Positions 1-9,097 of a stretch of DNA of 64,000 nt are shown here, in pieces; the first letter of the stretch is position 1, and each line of letters begins with the position of its first letter. The stretch is from positions 62,001 to 126,000 of the forward strand of contig NZ_ACYY01000003.1 of the NCBI RefSeq assembly GCF_000176015.1, given 5' to 3'. Below the pieces are notes generated by a model. It saw only the letters and a program-made list of their open reading frames with translations, was not told the DNA's origin and made no database searches. This DNA comes from Rhodobacter ferrooxidans (GTDB lineage: Bacteria > Pseudomonadota > Alphaproteobacteria > Rhodobacterales > Rhodobacteraceae). The translations under genes and the position numbers were made by a program.

Positions 1-380
1 TTGTTCAGCACCACGATCGGGCGCAGGCCCAGCGCAAGCGCCTTGGCGGTGACGAATTTGGTCTGCGGCATCGGGCCTTCGGCGGCATCGACCAGCAGCA
101 CCACGCCATCGACCATGCTGAGAATCCGTTCCACCTCGCCGCCGAAATCGGCGTGGCCGGGGGTATCGACAATGTTGATCCGCTTGCCCGCCCATTCCAG
201 CGAGGTGCATTTGGCCAGAATGGTGATGCCGCGCTCGCGCTCGATATCGTTGCTGTCCATGGCGCGTTCGGCCACGGCCTGATTGTCACGGAAGGCGCCG
301 GACTGCTTCAGCAGCTCGTCAACGAGTGTGGTCTTGCCATGGTCCACATGCGCGATGATGGCGATGTTGCGAAGCTCCAT
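1..380 (-). CDS. typA: Translational GTPase TypA/BipA, 5' part only (runs off the left edge)
   Basis: Ribosome-associated GTPase of the elongation-factor family, active in the cytoplasm in ribosome assembly and stress or cold adaptation (family knowledge). Only the first 126 codons are in the window. Visible: P-loop [10 protein letters not shown] at residues 10-19, switch I sequence ERERGIT at 47-53, and G3 motif DTPGH at 72-76, all inside the GTP-binding domain. The start used is the ATG giving MELRNIAII, the usual family N-terminus. An in-frame ATG at 398 would add six residues (MKETLP), and neither has a strong Shine-Dalgarno. The downstream gene order cannot be seen. Identity is secure because the G-domain reads as TypA rather than LepA or EF-G. 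Confidence 0.93.
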   Translation of the reverse strand, partial: MELRNIAIIAHVDHGKTTLVDELLKQSGAFRDNQAVAERAMDSNDIERERGITILAKCTSLEWAGKRINIVDTPGHADFGGEVERILSMVDGVVLLVDAAEGPMPQTKFVTAKALALGLRPIVVLN

Positions 381-476
381 CGGGAGGGTCTCTTTCATTT
401 GTCTGATGTTGTCGCGGCGTTACAGCACGGGCGGGCAAAACGCCAGAGGAAAGGCGGAAATCGCTTTGAATCTTGG

Positions 477-1079
477 TCAGGTGGCGATGTAGCGGTCGCG
501 GCGGTGGTTGATGGCGACCACCAGATTGACCACCGCGGCACCGAGGAAGCTGTAGGCGACGGTCGTCGGGTCGCGCAGGAACAGGGCGGCGGTGAACAGG
601 GCGGCGTCGAACAGCAATTGGGTGTAGCCCGCGCGAAAGCCGGTCTTGTCTTGCAAGGCCAGCGCCAGGATGCCGACGCCGCCCAGGCTGGCGCCGTGGC
701 GGAACAGCGCCAGCAGGGCGGAACCCGAAACCGCGCCGAACAGGATGGCACCGAAGATCGGGTTCAGGTGGGCAAAGCTGACCCAGGTCGGCATGATCAG
801 GGTGAGGCCCGAGACCGTGGCCACCGCGATGAAGGTTTTCACCGTGAAGGCCAGCCCCATGCGGCGGTAGCCGATCCAGTAGAACGGCAGGTTGATCAGG
901 AAGAACACCGCGGCAAAGCTGTATCCCGTGGCGTAGGAGATCAGCACCGCAAGGCCTGCGGTCTGGCCGGTGATCAGGCCAAGATGCGTCAGCAGGATGA
1001 CGCCGAACGCCGCCATGCCCGCGCCATAGGCGATGCCCTGGGCGTCTTCGATCAGGGTGTGGGTAAGGGTGTCTGCCAT
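477..1079 (-). CDS. YitT family integral membrane protein
   Basis: A 200-residue hydrophobic protein with about five to six predicted membrane segments and glycine-rich turns such as GAGMAAFG, GQTAGLAVL and GASLGGVGIL. These match the YitT/DUF161 membrane family, where a glycine-rich GG(xx)G helix is typical. It sits in the cytoplasmic membrane; substrate and role are unknown for most members. This copy lacks the C-terminal cytosolic DUF2179 domain of longer YitT proteins. It lies between icd and typA on the same strand, but a 90-base gap with a hairpin element separates it from icd, so co-transcription is doubtful. Family assignment is fairly secure; no transported substrate can be inferred. 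Confidence 0.75.
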   Translation of the reverse strand: MADTLTHTLIEDAQGIAYGAGMAAFGVILLTHLGLITGQTAGLAVLISYATGYSFAAVFFLINLPFYWIGYRRMGLAFTVKTFIAVATVSGLTLIMPTWVSFAHLNPIFGAILFGAVSGSALLALFRHGASLGGVGILALALQDKTGFRAGYTQLLFDAALFTAALFLRDPTTVAYSFLGAAVVNLVVAINHRRDRYIAT

Positions 1080-1097
1080 GGGCTTTCAATGGAAAGG

Positions 1098-1151
1098 CCG
1101 GGGGGCTGACTGCCCCCCGGACCCCCCGTGGATATTTGATAACAGATGAAA
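1098..1151 (+). repeat. Intergenic hairpin/GGATATTT element, copy A
   Basis: Nine-base arms (CCGGGGGGC and GCCCCCCGG) around the loop TGACT form a hairpin at 1098-1120. It is followed by ACCCCCC and GTGGATATTTGATAACAG, with a GAAA tail. The element lies between the stop of icd and the start of yitT, pointing against both genes. The same layout recurs at several other places in the window. Confidence 0.7.
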
Positions 1152-1168
1152 GGGGTTGCGGCGGTTTC

Positions 1169-2383
1169 TTAACCCTTCAGCGCCTTGTTCAGATACTCAT
1201 CGACCTTTTCCAGATAGCCGATGGTGGTCAGCCATTTCTGATCCGGGCCGACCAGCAACGCCAGATCCTTGGTCATGTGGCCATCCTCGACCGCATCGAC
1301 CGTGACCTTTTCCAGCGTGTTGGCAAAGCGCAAGAGTTGGGCGTTGTCGTCCAGTTTGGCGCGGTGCTTCAGCCCGCCGGTCCAGGCATAGATCGAGGCC
1401 ACCGAGTTGGTGGAGGTGGCCTTGCCCGCCTGATGCTGGCGGAAGTGGCGGGTGACGGTGCCATGCGCCGCCTCGGCCTCGACGGTCTTGCCATCGGGGG
1501 TCATCAGGACGGAGGTCATCAGGCCGAGGCTGCCGAAGCCCTGCGCCACAGTGTCGGACTGCACGTCGCCGTCATAGTTCTTGCAGGCCCAGACATAACC
1601 GCCCGACCATTTCATCGCACTGGCAACCATGTCGTCGATCAACCGGTGTTCGTAGATGATGCCCTTTTTCTTGAAGGCATCGGCGAATTCTTCCTCGTAG
1701 ACCTTGGCGAACAGATCCTTGAAGCGGCCGTCATAGGCCTTCAGGATGGTGTTCTTGGTGGACAGATACACCGGCCAGCCGAGGTTCAGGCCGTAGTTCA
1801 GCGACGCACGGGCGAAGTCGATGATGCTGTCATCGAGGTTATACATGCCCATGTAGACGCCGGAGGAGGGCGCGTCGTAGACCTCGCGCTCGATCACCGT
1901 GCCGTCGTTGCCGACGAACTTCATCGTCAGCTTGCCGGCACCCGGAAAGCGGAAGTCGGTGGCCTTGTATTGGTCGCCAAAGGCGTGACGGCCGACCACG
2001 ATCGGTTGGGTCCAGCCCGGCACCAGGCGCGGCACGTTGCGGCAGATGATCGGCTGGCGGAAGATCACGCCGCCCAGGATGTTGCGGATGGTGCCGTTCG
2101 GCGATTTCCACATCTGTTTCAGGCCGAATTCCTCGACCCGGGCTTCATCAGGGGTGATGGTGGCGCATTTGACGCCGACGCCGTATTGCTTGATCGCATT
2201 GGCGGCATCAATGGTGACCTGATCGGCGGTGCGGTCGCGTTCCTCGATGCCCAGGTCATAGTATTTCAGGTCGATGTCGAGGTAGGGCAGGATCAGCTTC
2301 TGCTTGATGAAATCCCAGATGATCCGGGTCATCTCGTCGCCGTCGAGTTCGACAACGGGGTTGGCTACCTTGATCTTCGACAT
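1169..2383 (-). CDS. icd: NADP-dependent isocitrate dehydrogenase
   Basis: Converts isocitrate to 2-oxoglutarate and CO2 with reduction of NADP+, a TCA-cycle step in the cytoplasm. The protein has 404 residues, the usual size of the eukaryote-like homodimeric type found in alphaproteobacteria. Recognisable segments are [14 protein letters not shown] near the N-terminus, the substrate loop [12 protein letters not shown] at about residue 95, [15 protein letters not shown] at about 145, and the conserved [12 protein letters not shown] around 310. The start is supported by AAGAGG about six bases upstream. The gene is probably monocistronic, with a candidate promoter just upstream and a hairpin element just past its stop. 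Nothing about it is odd. Confidence 0.97.
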   Translation of the reverse strand: MSKIKVANPVVELDGDEMTRIIWDFIKQKLILPYLDIDLKYYDLGIEERDRTADQVTIDAANAIKQYGVGVKCATITPDEARVEEFGLKQMWKSPNGTIRNILGGVIFRQPIICRNVPRLVPGWTQPIVVGRHAFGDQYKATDFRFPGAGKLTMKFVGNDGTVIEREVYDAPSSGVYMGMYNLDDSIIDFARASLNYGLNLGWPVYLSTKNTILKAYDGRFKDLFAKVYEEEFADAFKKKGIIYEHRLIDDMVASAMKWSGGYVWACKNYDGDVQSDTVAQGFGSLGLMTSVLMTPDGKTVEAEAAHGTVTRHFRQHQAGKATSTNSVASIYAWTGGLKHRAKLDDNAQLLRFANTLEKVTVDAVEDGHMTKDLALLVGPDQKWLTTIGYLEKVDEYLNKALKG

Positions 2384-2462
2384 GCGGGCCTCTTGCGGTT
2401 GGGGATTCGGGTTGCTTGGGTCTTAGCGGAAAACGGCGGGCTTGGGAAGGGCGGTATGCGAA

Positions 2463-2490
2463 TGTATACCGAAATGTCGCGGGGCGTCAG
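2463..2490 (-). promoter_or_regulatory. Candidate sigma-70 promoter of icd
   Basis: Reading the minus strand, CTGACG (2485-2490) is followed by a 16-base spacer and TATACA (2463-2468), about 80 bases upstream of the icd start. Each hexamer matches the consensus at four of six bases. It overlaps the stop codon of the upstream small membrane protein gene. Confidence 0.35.
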
Positions 2491-2906
2491 AAGCGGTGGC
2501 GGCGCCACAGCCAGAAGCCGCTGGTCAGGGTGCAGCCGACCAGCACGCTCAAAGCAAAGGCCAGCCAGGAAAGCGGCCACAGCCCGGTGGCGATGCGGCC
2601 CAGCGCCATGCCGCAGGTGGCGGCGGTCAGCAGGTTGACGAAATGCTGCGGCGTGGTGTGGACAGGGGCCATGGCGGCGGTCAGGGCCAGGCACAGCAGC
2701 ACCAGCGCCATCAGCCCAGATCGCAGCATCGGCGGGCCGGGCGGGGTGGCGGGCGTGCCATCGGTCAGGGCATCGGTAAGGGCATCGGTAAGGGCGGGGG
2801 CCGCGTCGGCGATTTGCGCCAGCACCGGTTGCAGCAGCCAGCCCACGCCCAGCCACAGCCCCAGCGTCAGGACAAAGACCGCAGCGATCCGCAGGGTTGC
2901 CGCCAT
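2487..2906 (-). CDS. Small uncharacterised membrane protein with ALTD repeats
   Basis: A 139-residue protein I do not recognise. It has an N-terminal hydrophobic helix (residues about 5-30) and then the low-complexity tract ALTDALTDALTDG, produced by a 12-base tandem repeat. Three more hydrophobic stretches lie at about 62-80, 88-105 and 108-130, and the C-terminus is basic. It is probably an inner-membrane protein with four helices. The start codon lies one base after the stop of the HD-hydrolase gene upstream, whose last codons (AAGGTG) supply the Shine-Dalgarno. The two are therefore likely translationally coupled. No function can be assigned. Confidence 0.6.
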   Translation of the reverse strand: MAATLRIAAVFVLTLGLWLGVGWLLQPVLAQIADAAPALTDALTDALTDGTPATPPGPPMLRSGLMALVLLCLALTAAMAPVHTTPQHFVNLLTAATCGMALGRIATGLWPLSWLAFALSVLVGCTLTSGFWLWRRHRF

Positions 2907-2909
2907 GCC

Positions 2910-3500
2910 TTACACCTTTGCGAACCAGTCCAGCGCCTGCGCCCGGACCCAGGTCCACAGGGCGGGGGCACCGCGGGTGACCTTGGCGCCGACGCGGGCT
3001 TCCAGTTGCTGGGGCGTCACGGCATATTCGATCCAGGTGCCGCCACCGGATTGCAGGTTGGCCATCACCGGCTGCACCCGGTCGAGGCTTTTGGCAAAGA
3101 CGGCATCCGGGGTTTCACCGGCCTCGAACTCTTGCCACAGCGCGTGAAGATCGTGTCCCAAGTCCATGGGAAGCAATTCGAAGATGCGCTTGGCGGCCTT
3201 CGCCTCGGCGGCCTGCACATCGCTTGATCCATGCGCCGTGCCACCCGCCGAATGGATCGGCACGTCGCCCACGTCGATCTCGACCAGATCGTGCAACAGC
3301 AGCATGCGGATGACGCGGTTGATATCGACGCCCGGCGCCGCCTGATCGGCCAGCACCAGCGCATAAAGCGCCAGATGCCAGGAATGTTCGGCCGAGTTTT
3401 CGCGCCGCGAGCCGTCGCAGAGCGTGGTGGCGCGCAGCACCGATTTCAGCTTGTCGGCCTCGTTCAGAAAGGCGAACTGCGCGGCCAGCCGGTCGGTCAT
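2910..3500 (-). CDS. HD-domain hydrolase, YfbR/HDDC2-like 5'-nucleotidase family
   Basis: A 196-residue HD-superfamily phosphohydrolase. Metal-binding motifs are visible: EHSWHLALYALVL at about residues 38-50, the HD pair in LLLHDLVEIDVGD at about 67-80, and a downstream aspartate in KSLDRVQPV near residue 140. This order is typical of the HD_3 group that includes E. coli YfbR, a deoxyribonucleoside 5'-monophosphatase. The likely role is nucleotide pool maintenance in the cytoplasm, but the substrate is inferred from the family only. It overlaps the upstream 79-residue gene by four bases (ATGA) and is tightly linked to the membrane protein downstream, forming a three-gene unit. Confidence 0.8.
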   Translation of the reverse strand: MTDRLAAQFAFLNEADKLKSVLRATTLCDGSRRENSAEHSWHLALYALVLADQAAPGVDINRVIRMLLLHDLVEIDVGDVPIHSAGGTAHGSSDVQAAEAKAAKRIFELLPMDLGHDLHALWQEFEAGETPDAVFAKSLDRVQPVMANLQSGGGTWIEYAVTPQQLEARVGAKVTRGAPALWTWVRAQALDWFAKV

Positions 3501-3736
3501 TCCGGCGCCTTGGCCTTGGCGGCGCGGGCGGCGTGCAGCGCGTCTTCAACGTATTTTCGCGCCCGCCGTTCGGCCAGCCGCACCCGGATTGCGGTCATGT
3601 AGGCCTCTTGCGTGGTGGGCGACATGTCCAAGAGCAGCTTCGAGACCTTCTCGAAAAACCGGTCGTCGCCGATCTCGTCCATCGCGGCGATCACGTCGCG
3701 GGCCAGGGCGTCTGTCAGATCTTCCAGCGTTCCCAT
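3497..3736 (-). CDS. Small conserved-type hypothetical protein (79 residues)
   Basis: A soluble, mostly helical and charged 79-residue protein of unknown function. It is acidic in the first half (LEDLTDALARDVIAAMDEIG) and basic in the second (RVRLAERRARKYVEDALHAA). It has no signal peptide, membrane segment or cysteine. Its stop overlaps the start of the HD hydrolase by four bases and its start lies four bases after the alpha/beta-hydrolase stop. It therefore sits in the middle of a compact operon, which argues that it is real. I recognise no family beyond its resemblance to small helical proteins of Rhodobacteraceae. Confidence 0.65.
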   Translation of the reverse strand: MGTLEDLTDALARDVIAAMDEIGDDRFFEKVSKLLLDMSPTTQEAYMTAIRVRLAERRARKYVEDALHAARAAKAKAPE

Positions 3737-3740
3737 GGGC

Positions 3741-4400
3741 TTACCGCGAGGCTTCGGTCAACCGCCGTTTCACATAGGTGGAAACGGTGTCGATCATCGG
3801 GATCATATGCGCCTCTTCGTCCTTGAAGAAATGGTCGGCGCCCTCGATCTGGGTGTGGGTGATGGTGATGCCTTTCTGCTCGTGCAGCTTGTTCACCAGA
3901 TTGACCGTGTCTTTCGGCGTGGCCACCCGGTCGGCGGTGCCGTTGATGATCAGGCCCGACGAGGGGCAGGGGGCGAGGAAGGAGAAATCATACATGTTGG
4001 CCGGGGGGGCGACCGAGATGAAGCCGGTGATTTCCGGACGCCGCATCAGCAGTTGCATGCCGATCCAAGCGCCGAAGGAAAACCCGGCGACCCAGCAATG
4101 CTTGGCGTTCTGGTTCATTGATTGCAGATAATCCAGCGCCGAGGCGGCATCGGACAATTCGCCAATGCCCTGATCATACTCGCCCTGGCTGCGGCCGACG
4201 CCGCGGAAGTTGAAGCGCAGCACGGTGAAACCCAGCCGGTAGAAGGCATAGTGCAGGTTGTAGACCACCTTGTTGTTCATCGTGCCGCCATAGGACGGGT
4301 GCGGATGCAGCACGATGGCAATCGGCGCATCACGGTCTTTTTGCGGATGGTAACGACCTTCAAGCCGCCCCTCGGGGCCTGCGAAAATCACTTCGGGCAT
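3741..4400 (-). CDS. Alpha/beta hydrolase of the small dienelactone-hydrolase/CocE-like type
   Basis: A 219-residue alpha/beta-hydrolase. It shows the oxyanion segment HPHPSYGGTMNN at about residues 32-43 and the fold signature RFNFRGVGRSQG at about 61-72. The nucleophile elbow is GFSFGAW at about 104-110. A late aspartate (NGTADRV) and histidine (GADHFF) complete a serine triad. Members are general esterases of unknown substrate. I start at the ATG giving MPEVIFAGPEG; the frame stays open to 4469, but the extra 23 residues are not family-like and would overlap the iscR promoter. It is divergent from iscR and heads the operon with the 79-residue protein and the HD hydrolase. Confidence 0.82.
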   Translation of the reverse strand: MPEVIFAGPEGRLEGRYHPQKDRDAPIAIVLHPHPSYGGTMNNKVVYNLHYAFYRLGFTVLRFNFRGVGRSQGEYDQGIGELSDAASALDYLQSMNQNAKHCWVAGFSFGAWIGMQLLMRRPEITGFISVAPPANMYDFSFLAPCPSSGLIINGTADRVATPKDTVNLVNKLHEQKGITITHTQIEGADHFFKDEEAHMIPMIDTVSTYVKRRLTEASR

Positions 4401-4433
4401 TGTGCGCCTGTCTCTTTCCCACCCGAGCCAATC

Positions 4434-4462
4434 TTGACCATTTAACTCGGATAACTTAGAAC
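4434..4462 (+). promoter_or_regulatory. Candidate promoter of the iscR-suf operon
   Basis: TTGACC (4434-4439), a 17-base spacer and TAGAAC (4457-4462) lie about 90 bases upstream of iscR. An AT-rich stretch TTAACTCGGATAACTT overlaps the spacer, and GAGTTAAGC follows at about 4502-4510. In Rhodobacteraceae IscR is reported to bind an AT-rich 'Iron-Rhodo-box' near its own promoter, so either sequence may be the operator. That assignment is inference. Confidence 0.4.
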
Positions 4463-4551
4463 GGTTCAAAAGGGACAGGCTGCCTGCCCCCGGTTGGGTC
4501 TGAGTTAAGCACCCCGCCTGCGCACGTCAATGGAATTGGAGAAAGGACCGC

Positions 4552-5013
4552 ATGAAACTGTCGACCAAGGGGCGTTATGCCATGGTGGCGCTGGCCGATC
4601 TGGCTTTGGCGCGGGATGACGATCTGGTGTCGCTGGCGGAAATATCGCGGCGGCAGGATATCTCGCTGGCCTATCTGGAGCAGTTGTTCGTGAAACTGCG
4701 GCGGGCATCGCTGGTCGAGGCGGTGCGCGGGCCGGGCGGCGGCTATCGGTTGGCGCGCAGCCCGGATGCGATAAGGGTCAGCGAGATATTGGAAGCGGTA
4801 GAGGAAACCGTTTCCGCCATGCATTCCGGTGCCGGGGCCAGCGGCGGGATTTCGGGCAGCCGGGCGCAATCTCTGACCAACCGGCTGTGGGAGGGGCTTT
4901 CAGCGCATGTCTATGTGTTTTTGCATCAGACAAGGTTGTCGGACGTGATTGGCAACGAGATGCGGCCTTGCCCCGCGGTGCCGGCGTTGTTCCGGGTGGT
5001 GGACGAGGAGTGA
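4552..5013 (+). CDS. iscR: Rrf2-family Fe-S regulator IscR, single-cysteine type
   Basis: A 153-residue Rrf2 transcription factor heading the suf operon. The N-terminal winged helix begins MKLSTKGRYAM, and the recognition region is SLAEISRRQDISLAYLEQ (residues 27-44). The wing is GPGGGYRLAR (60-69). Classical IscR carries three cysteines at about 92-106 that hold a 2Fe-2S cluster. Here that stretch (HSGAGASGGISGS) has none, and the only cysteine is Cys140 in MRPCPAVP. This matches the unusual IscR described for Rhodobacter sphaeroides, which represses Fe-S assembly and iron genes with an atypical cluster. It probably represses its own operon. GGAGAAAGG gives a clear ribosome binding site. Confidence 0.93.
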   Translation: MKLSTKGRYAMVALADLALARDDDLVSLAEISRRQDISLAYLEQLFVKLRRASLVEAVRGPGGGYRLARSPDAIRVSEILEAVEETVSAMHSGAGASGGISGSRAQSLTNRLWEGLSAHVYVFLHQTRLSDVIGNEMRPCPAVPALFRVVDEE

Positions 5014-5034
5014 GGCAGCGGGATTGCGGCGCGG

Positions 5035-5151
5035 CCGGGGGCTGCCTGCCCCCCCAGCGTCGCCACGGGCGACGCGTTCCTTGCTGAAATGGTCCACTGG
5101 ACCATTTCCGGGCGCGCGTCACCCCCGGGGATATTTGTGCAGAGAAGAAAG
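5035..5151 (+). repeat. Composite intergenic element, copy B (three hairpins plus GGATATTT tail)
   Basis: A G-tract hairpin (CCGGGGGC, loop TGCCT, GCCCCC) at 5035-5053 is followed by a second hairpin with arms GCGTCGCC/GGCGACGC at 5057-5075. A third, near-perfect palindrome at 5086-5108 has 11-base arms GAAATGGTCCA and one central base. The standard tail CCCCGGGGATATTTGTGCAG and a GAAA end complete it. It fills the iscR to cysteine desulfurase gap and could attenuate or process the transcript. Confidence 0.7.
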
Positions 5152-5159
5152 GTTTTAGG

Positions 5160-6203
5160 GTGAAGCCGCGGGTTTACCTCGACTGGAACGCCACGACGCC
5201 GCTGCGGGCCGAGGCGCGGGCGGCGATGGCGGCGGCGATGGATGTTTTCGGCAACCCTTCCTCGGTGCATGCCGAAGGCCGGGCGGCGCGGGCGCTGGTC
5301 GAGCGGGCGCGCGGGCAAGTGGCGCAGGCGCTGGGGGCCGAAGGGGCGGATGTCGTGTTCACCTCGGGGGCGACCGAGGCGGCGGCTTTGGCTTTGGCCG
5401 GGCGCGGGCTTTTGAGCGCGGGTGTCGAGCATGAAGCGGTGCTGGCCTGGTGCGATTGCAGTCTGGTTGCGGATTCGCAAGGCCGGGTGGCGGTGGCCGA
5501 TCCGGGCCGCACGGCGCTGCAACTGGCCAATTCGGAAACCGGGGTGATGCAGGATTTGCCTGCCGGTCTTGCCGTTTCCGATTTGACGCAGGCCTTCGGC
5601 AAGGTGGCTTTCGCCTTCAACTGGCTGGGCTGCGACATGGGGCTGGTGTCGGCGCATAAATTGGGCGGGCCGAAGGGGATTGGCGCGCTAGTGCTGCGGC
5701 GGGGGCTTGATTTTGTTCCACAATTGCGCGGCGGCGGGCAAGAGATGGGCCGCCGTGCCGGCACCGAGAACCTGATCGGCATCGCCGGTTTTGGGGCTGC
5801 GGCAGAGGCTGCGGCCCGCGATCTGGCCGATGGTGTGTGGGACAAAGTGGCCGAACTTAGAAATATTCTAGAATTGGCATTGTCGGCGCAGGCAAATGAG
5901 ACTATTTTTGTCGGGAATGGTGCGACACGCCTGCCGAACACGCTGTATCTGGTCACGCCGGGCTGGAAAGGCGAGACGCAGGTGATGCAGATGGACCTTG
6001 CGGGCTTTGCCGTTTCGGCGGGCTCGGCCTGTTCCAGCGGCAAGCTGCGCGCCTCCCGCACCTTGCGGGCGATGGGGTTTGACGACGGCCTGGCTGCCTG
6101 CGGTTTGCGGGTGTCGATCGGGCCGCAGACGACGCAAGACCAGGTGCTGCGCTTTGCCGAGGCCTGGGGCGCGCAGTATCGCAAGGCCCGCGCGCGGGTG
6201 TGA
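5160..6203 (+). CDS. Cysteine desulfurase, short NifS/IscS-like class I
   Basis: A pyridoxal-phosphate enzyme that takes sulfur from L-cysteine for Fe-S assembly in the cytoplasm. It has 347 residues, shorter than IscS at about 400. It opens with the class I signature VYLDWNATTPL. The PLP lysine is in SAHKLGGPKG at about residue 170, and RRAGTENL follows at about 198. The catalytic cysteine is in SAGSACSSGK at about residues 284-293. The start is GTG with AAAGG seven bases upstream. It is the second gene of the operon, and a second desulfurase (SufS) closes it. The body between about 85 and 150 looks compacted against IscS, so activity or partner choice may differ. Confidence 0.85.
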   Translation: MKPRVYLDWNATTPLRAEARAAMAAAMDVFGNPSSVHAEGRAARALVERARGQVAQALGAEGADVVFTSGATEAAALALAGRGLLSAGVEHEAVLAWCDCSLVADSQGRVAVADPGRTALQLANSETGVMQDLPAGLAVSDLTQAFGKVAFAFNWLGCDMGLVSAHKLGGPKGIGALVLRRGLDFVPQLRGGGQEMGRRAGTENLIGIAGFGAAAEAAARDLADGVWDKVAELRNILELALSAQANETIFVGNGATRLPNTLYLVTPGWKGETQVMQMDLAGFAVSAGSACSSGKLRASRTLRAMGFDDGLAACGLRVSIGPQTTQDQVLRFAEAWGAQYRKARARV

Positions 6204-6221
6204 CAGAAGAAGGACGGACCG

Positions 6222-7726
<1,505 letters not shown>

Positions 7727-7730
<4 letters not shown>

Positions 7731-8326
7731 CCGAGACCGCTGCCCCGACGCGGCCACACCTGACCCTGCCCGACGCCGAGGCGGCGGCGGTGTTGGAGGC
7801 CTATGCCGGGGCGGAGTGTATTCTGGAATATGGCTCGGGTGGCTCGACCGTGCTGGCCGGGGATATGCCGGGCAAGACGGTGTATTCGGTCGAAAGCGAT
7901 GCCGGGTGGCTGGCGATGATGCAGGGCTGGTTTGCCGCCAACCCACCGAAATCGCGGGTTTTTCTGCATCACGCCGATATCGGGCCGACCAAGGAATGGG
8001 GCCACCCCGTTGACGAGGCGCAGTTTCGCCGCTGGCCCGGCTATGCGCTGTCGGTCTGGGACCGGCCGGATTTCCGCCACCCCGATACCGTGCTGATCGA
8101 CGGCCGTTTTCGCATGGCCTGCCTGCTGACCGCGGCATTCCGCATCACCCGGCCGCTGGTGGCGCTGGTGGACGACTATATCGACCGCAAGCCCTATCAT
8201 GGCGTCGAGCGGTTTCTGAAACCCGCCGCGATGATCGGTCGCATGGCGCGTTTTGAACTTGTGCCCACGGCTTTTCCGGTGGACCGGATGGCCTGGGTGC
8301 TGAACTTCTACCATCGCCCCGCCTGA
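7727..8326 (+). CDS. Uncharacterised methyltransferase-like protein within the suf operon
   Basis: A 199-residue protein translationally coupled to sufB through an ATGA overlap and ending 15 bases before sufC. The segment [14 protein letters not shown] at about residues 31-44 resembles motif I of class I SAM-dependent methyltransferases. [10 protein letters not shown] and [10 protein letters not shown], ending in an acidic DGR, fit the following strands. The C-terminal half contains [18 protein letters not shown]. It has no cysteine-rich Fe-S motif and no membrane segment. A gene of this kind occurs between sufB and sufC in related genomes as I remember them. Its role in cluster assembly is unknown; methyl transfer is an inference from the fold signature alone. 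Confidence 0.6.
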
Positions 8327-8341
8327 GGCCAGAGGAAAAAC

Positions 8342-9097
8342 ATGCTGAAAATCAACAACCTGCACGTCAAACTTGAAGAAGAAGACAAGGTCATCCTGAA
8401 AGGGCTGACGCTGCACGTTCCGGCGGGCGAAGTGCATGCGATCATGGGGCCGAACGGGTCGGGCAAATCGACGCTCAGCTATGTCTTGTCGGGCAAAGGC
8501 GGCTATACCGTCACCGCGGGCAGCGCGACGCTGGAGGGGGCGGATTTGCTGGAAATGGAGCCCGAACACCGCGCGGCGGCGGGGCTGTTTCTGGCCTTCC
8601 AGTATCCGGTTGAAATTCCCGGCGTCGGCAACATGACCTTCCTGCGCACCGCGGTGAACGCCCAGCGCAAGACCCGCGGCGAGCCGGAAATGTCGGCGGG
8701 CGAGTTCCTGAAAGTGGTGCGCGACAAGGCAAAAACCCTGAAGATCGACGCCGAGATGATGAAGCGCCCGGTCAACGTCGGCTTCTCGGGTGGCGAGAAG
8801 AAGCGCAACGAGATTCTGCAGATGGCGATGCTGGAGCCGAAGATGTGCATCCTCGACGAGACCGACTCGGGTCTGGATGTGGACGCGATGAAACTGGTGT
8901 CGGACGGGGTGAACGCCCTGCGCGCGCCGGGGCGGTCATTCCTGGTTATCACGCATTATCAACGGCTTCTGGACCATATCAAACCTGACGTTGTACATAT
9001 CATGGCGGATGGCCGCATCATCAGGACCGGCGGGCCGGAGCTGGCGCTGGAGGTCGAGCAGAACGGCTACGCCGACATTCTGGCGCAGGTGCAGTGA
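8342..9097 (+). CDS. sufC: Fe-S assembly ATPase SufC
   Basis: ABC-type ATPase of the soluble SufBCD complex. ATP binding reshapes the scaffold during cluster assembly. It has 251 residues. The Walker A motif is GPNGSGKSTL at about residues 38-47, the signature is VGFSGGEKKRNE at about 146-157, and Walker B is CILDETDSGLD at about 170-180, with the SufC-specific DETDSGLD. A histidine switch lies in VITHYQRLL. GAGGAAAAAC supplies the ribosome binding site. The TGA stop overlaps the downstream sufD start region. Length and motifs are normal for the family. Confidence 0.97.
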   Translation: MLKINNLHVKLEEEDKVILKGLTLHVPAGEVHAIMGPNGSGKSTLSYVLSGKGGYTVTAGSATLEGADLLEMEPEHRAAAGLFLAFQYPVEIPGVGNMTFLRTAVNAQRKTRGEPEMSAGEFLKVVRDKAKTLKIDAEMMKRPVNVGFSGGEKKRNEILQMAMLEPKMCILDETDSGLDVDAMKLVSDGVNALRAPGRSFLVITHYQRLLDHIKPDVVHIMADGRIIRTGGPELALEVEQNGYADILAQVQ

